Of a stretch of DNA of 64,000 nt, positions 62,906-64,000 are shown in pieces. Origin of the DNA: Epinephelus fuscoguttatus (Eukaryota > Chordata > Actinopteri > Perciformes > Serranidae); NCBI RefSeq assembly GCF_011397635.1, contig NC_064758.1, positions 18,950,013 through 19,014,012 on the forward strand, written 5' to 3'. Both the position numbers and the translations under genes were made by a program. Each line of letters starts with the position of its first letter. The stretch's first letter is position 1. The notes under the pieces were generated by a model. That model was not told the DNA's origin. It made no database searches and saw only the letters and a list, made by a program, of their open reading frames with translations.

Positions 62906-64000
62906 TTGAAAAAAGATACCAATTGCTTTGTTTAATGTAATTAGGTACAAAGAGCACTAATTATGAGTGCAGTGCAAACTGTGTTTAATGCCAGTGAAAG
63001 AGATATGTAGTCAGTGACAAAGCTTCATTTCTAGTACTGTGTACTAAATGACACTAAACAGAGCAGGCAGACTGTGCTTTGATGATACATAGCTGTCTGC
63101 AGCTTTCATTTGAGCTCTGGATTGACTGGGAGTCCCTTAGTGATAGTAATTAGCCAAAGCGGAAATAGCTAATTAAAAACACCAGAGAGGGCCGGCTATA
63201 CTTTGAAAATTTAATGAACACAACTTTGATGACAAAGTCCAAATAAGAGTTGAGTAAACTTATAAACACCTTTTACAAGATTCCTACAGCTAATGGGAAG
63301 TTAGATTTAGGACTTTTCGAGACTTTTTAATGCCACCCGAGGTCAAATTTAGGACCAATTTTATGATAACCAGAGCAGGTGTCCGACACACTTTTAACAT
63401 TTATCTAAACAGGGAAGGCATTGAGAGTACGCTCTCTCTCACAGGGATGCCTTGATAACACTACATATAAAACAACAGAAGCACACAATACTAAACAACA
63501 GAAGGAAATTTACAGGAAACACATTCACACTGCTCCAAGACAGTCAAAAGAGATTAAAATTGATTAAAAGGTATTAGTTTGTTTGAGTTTTACAAGCTTA
63601 TGCAAATTGTTCCACTTGTGTGGTGCATTGTATTTAAAAGCCAATTTTCCGGTCTCAGTATTAACATGATGATTTTCTAGAACCAAATAGTCGTAGGATG
63701 CAGTGCAAATTTGATCTTTAGATTAATAGACATGTAAGAGTAGTTAGTTTTCAGGTAGTTTGCCAAGACATGCTTTGTAAATAAATAGTATGCAGTGCTG
63801 TTTTCTTCTCACAGCCAACAATTGCCATCCAATTTTCTCAAACAATAAACAAAGATGTGTTCATAAGCCATCCCCAGTTATAAACCTTAGGGTGGAGTGA
63901 TAGACTGCATCAAGAGGTTAAGGAGTAGTGGCAGAAGAGTGCATGTAAGTGACAGCAACATAGTAAATAACTGATAGAAAGGTTGACTGAACTATTTGCT

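Larger units (their letters stand above)
61446..64000. other. KAZN intron, right edge; no exon recognised
   Basis: Contains a (GT)n run at 62116-62160 and a direct duplication (62294-62430 and 62793-62905). Otherwise anonymous. Confidence 0.45.

Overview
The window looks like nuclear DNA of a ray-finned fish, most likely a percomorph teleost. Genes are split by GT-AG introns. The gene pairs match human 1p36.21 (KAZN, TMEM51, then CTRC/CELA2). The spaces between are full of fish-type tRNA-derived SINEs, short inverted-repeat DNA transposons, a Tc1-like relic and (TA)n/(CA)n microsatellites. All gene calls come from reading exons and splice sites by eye and comparing the proteins with remembered family members; no alignment was run.

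Left third (1-14.2 kb): three complete pancreatic elastase genes of the CELA2/CTRC (teleost ela2) type. Copy A is on the minus strand (3041 to 69). Copies B (5930-9232) and C (9713-14071) follow on the plus strand, so A and B are head to head and B and C are head to tail with about 370 bp between B's poly(A) signal and C's TATA box. All three have eight coding exons, and exons 2-8 are identical in length (89, 98, 123, 137, 146, 153, 18 nt). Each keeps a signal peptide, a propeptide Cys, an Arg|Val-Val activation site and the full His/Asp/Ser triad. They should make secreted digestive proenzymes in the exocrine pancreas.

Middle (14.2-36 kb): 14.2-19.2 kb is mostly repeats. TMEM51 lies on the minus strand, with two coding exons (21719-21295 and 19625-19211) and a probable non-coding first exon near 26.83-26.96 kb. 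From 27.1 to 35.85 kb I see no gene, only repeats, including one transposon nested in another.

Right half (35.85-64 kb): the 3' part of KAZN (kazrin) on the minus strand. Twelve constitutive coding exons run from 56288 down to the stop at 36662 and cover the second half of the coiled coil, the basic linker, three SAM domains and a C-terminal PDZ-ligand-like tail. A conserved short isoform ends in a read-through terminal exon at 50136. A previously unnamed in-frame 84-nt exon (54830-54747) may be a cassette. The 5' exons of KAZN are not recognisable up to 64000 and probably lie beyond it.

The most interesting points are the candidate 28-residue KAZN cassette exon, the GC-AG intron in elastase A, the switchable KAZN terminal exon, the elastase cluster's position beside TMEM51, and several TTAA-flanked MITE families with near-perfect termini. 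One of these carries a minisatellite.
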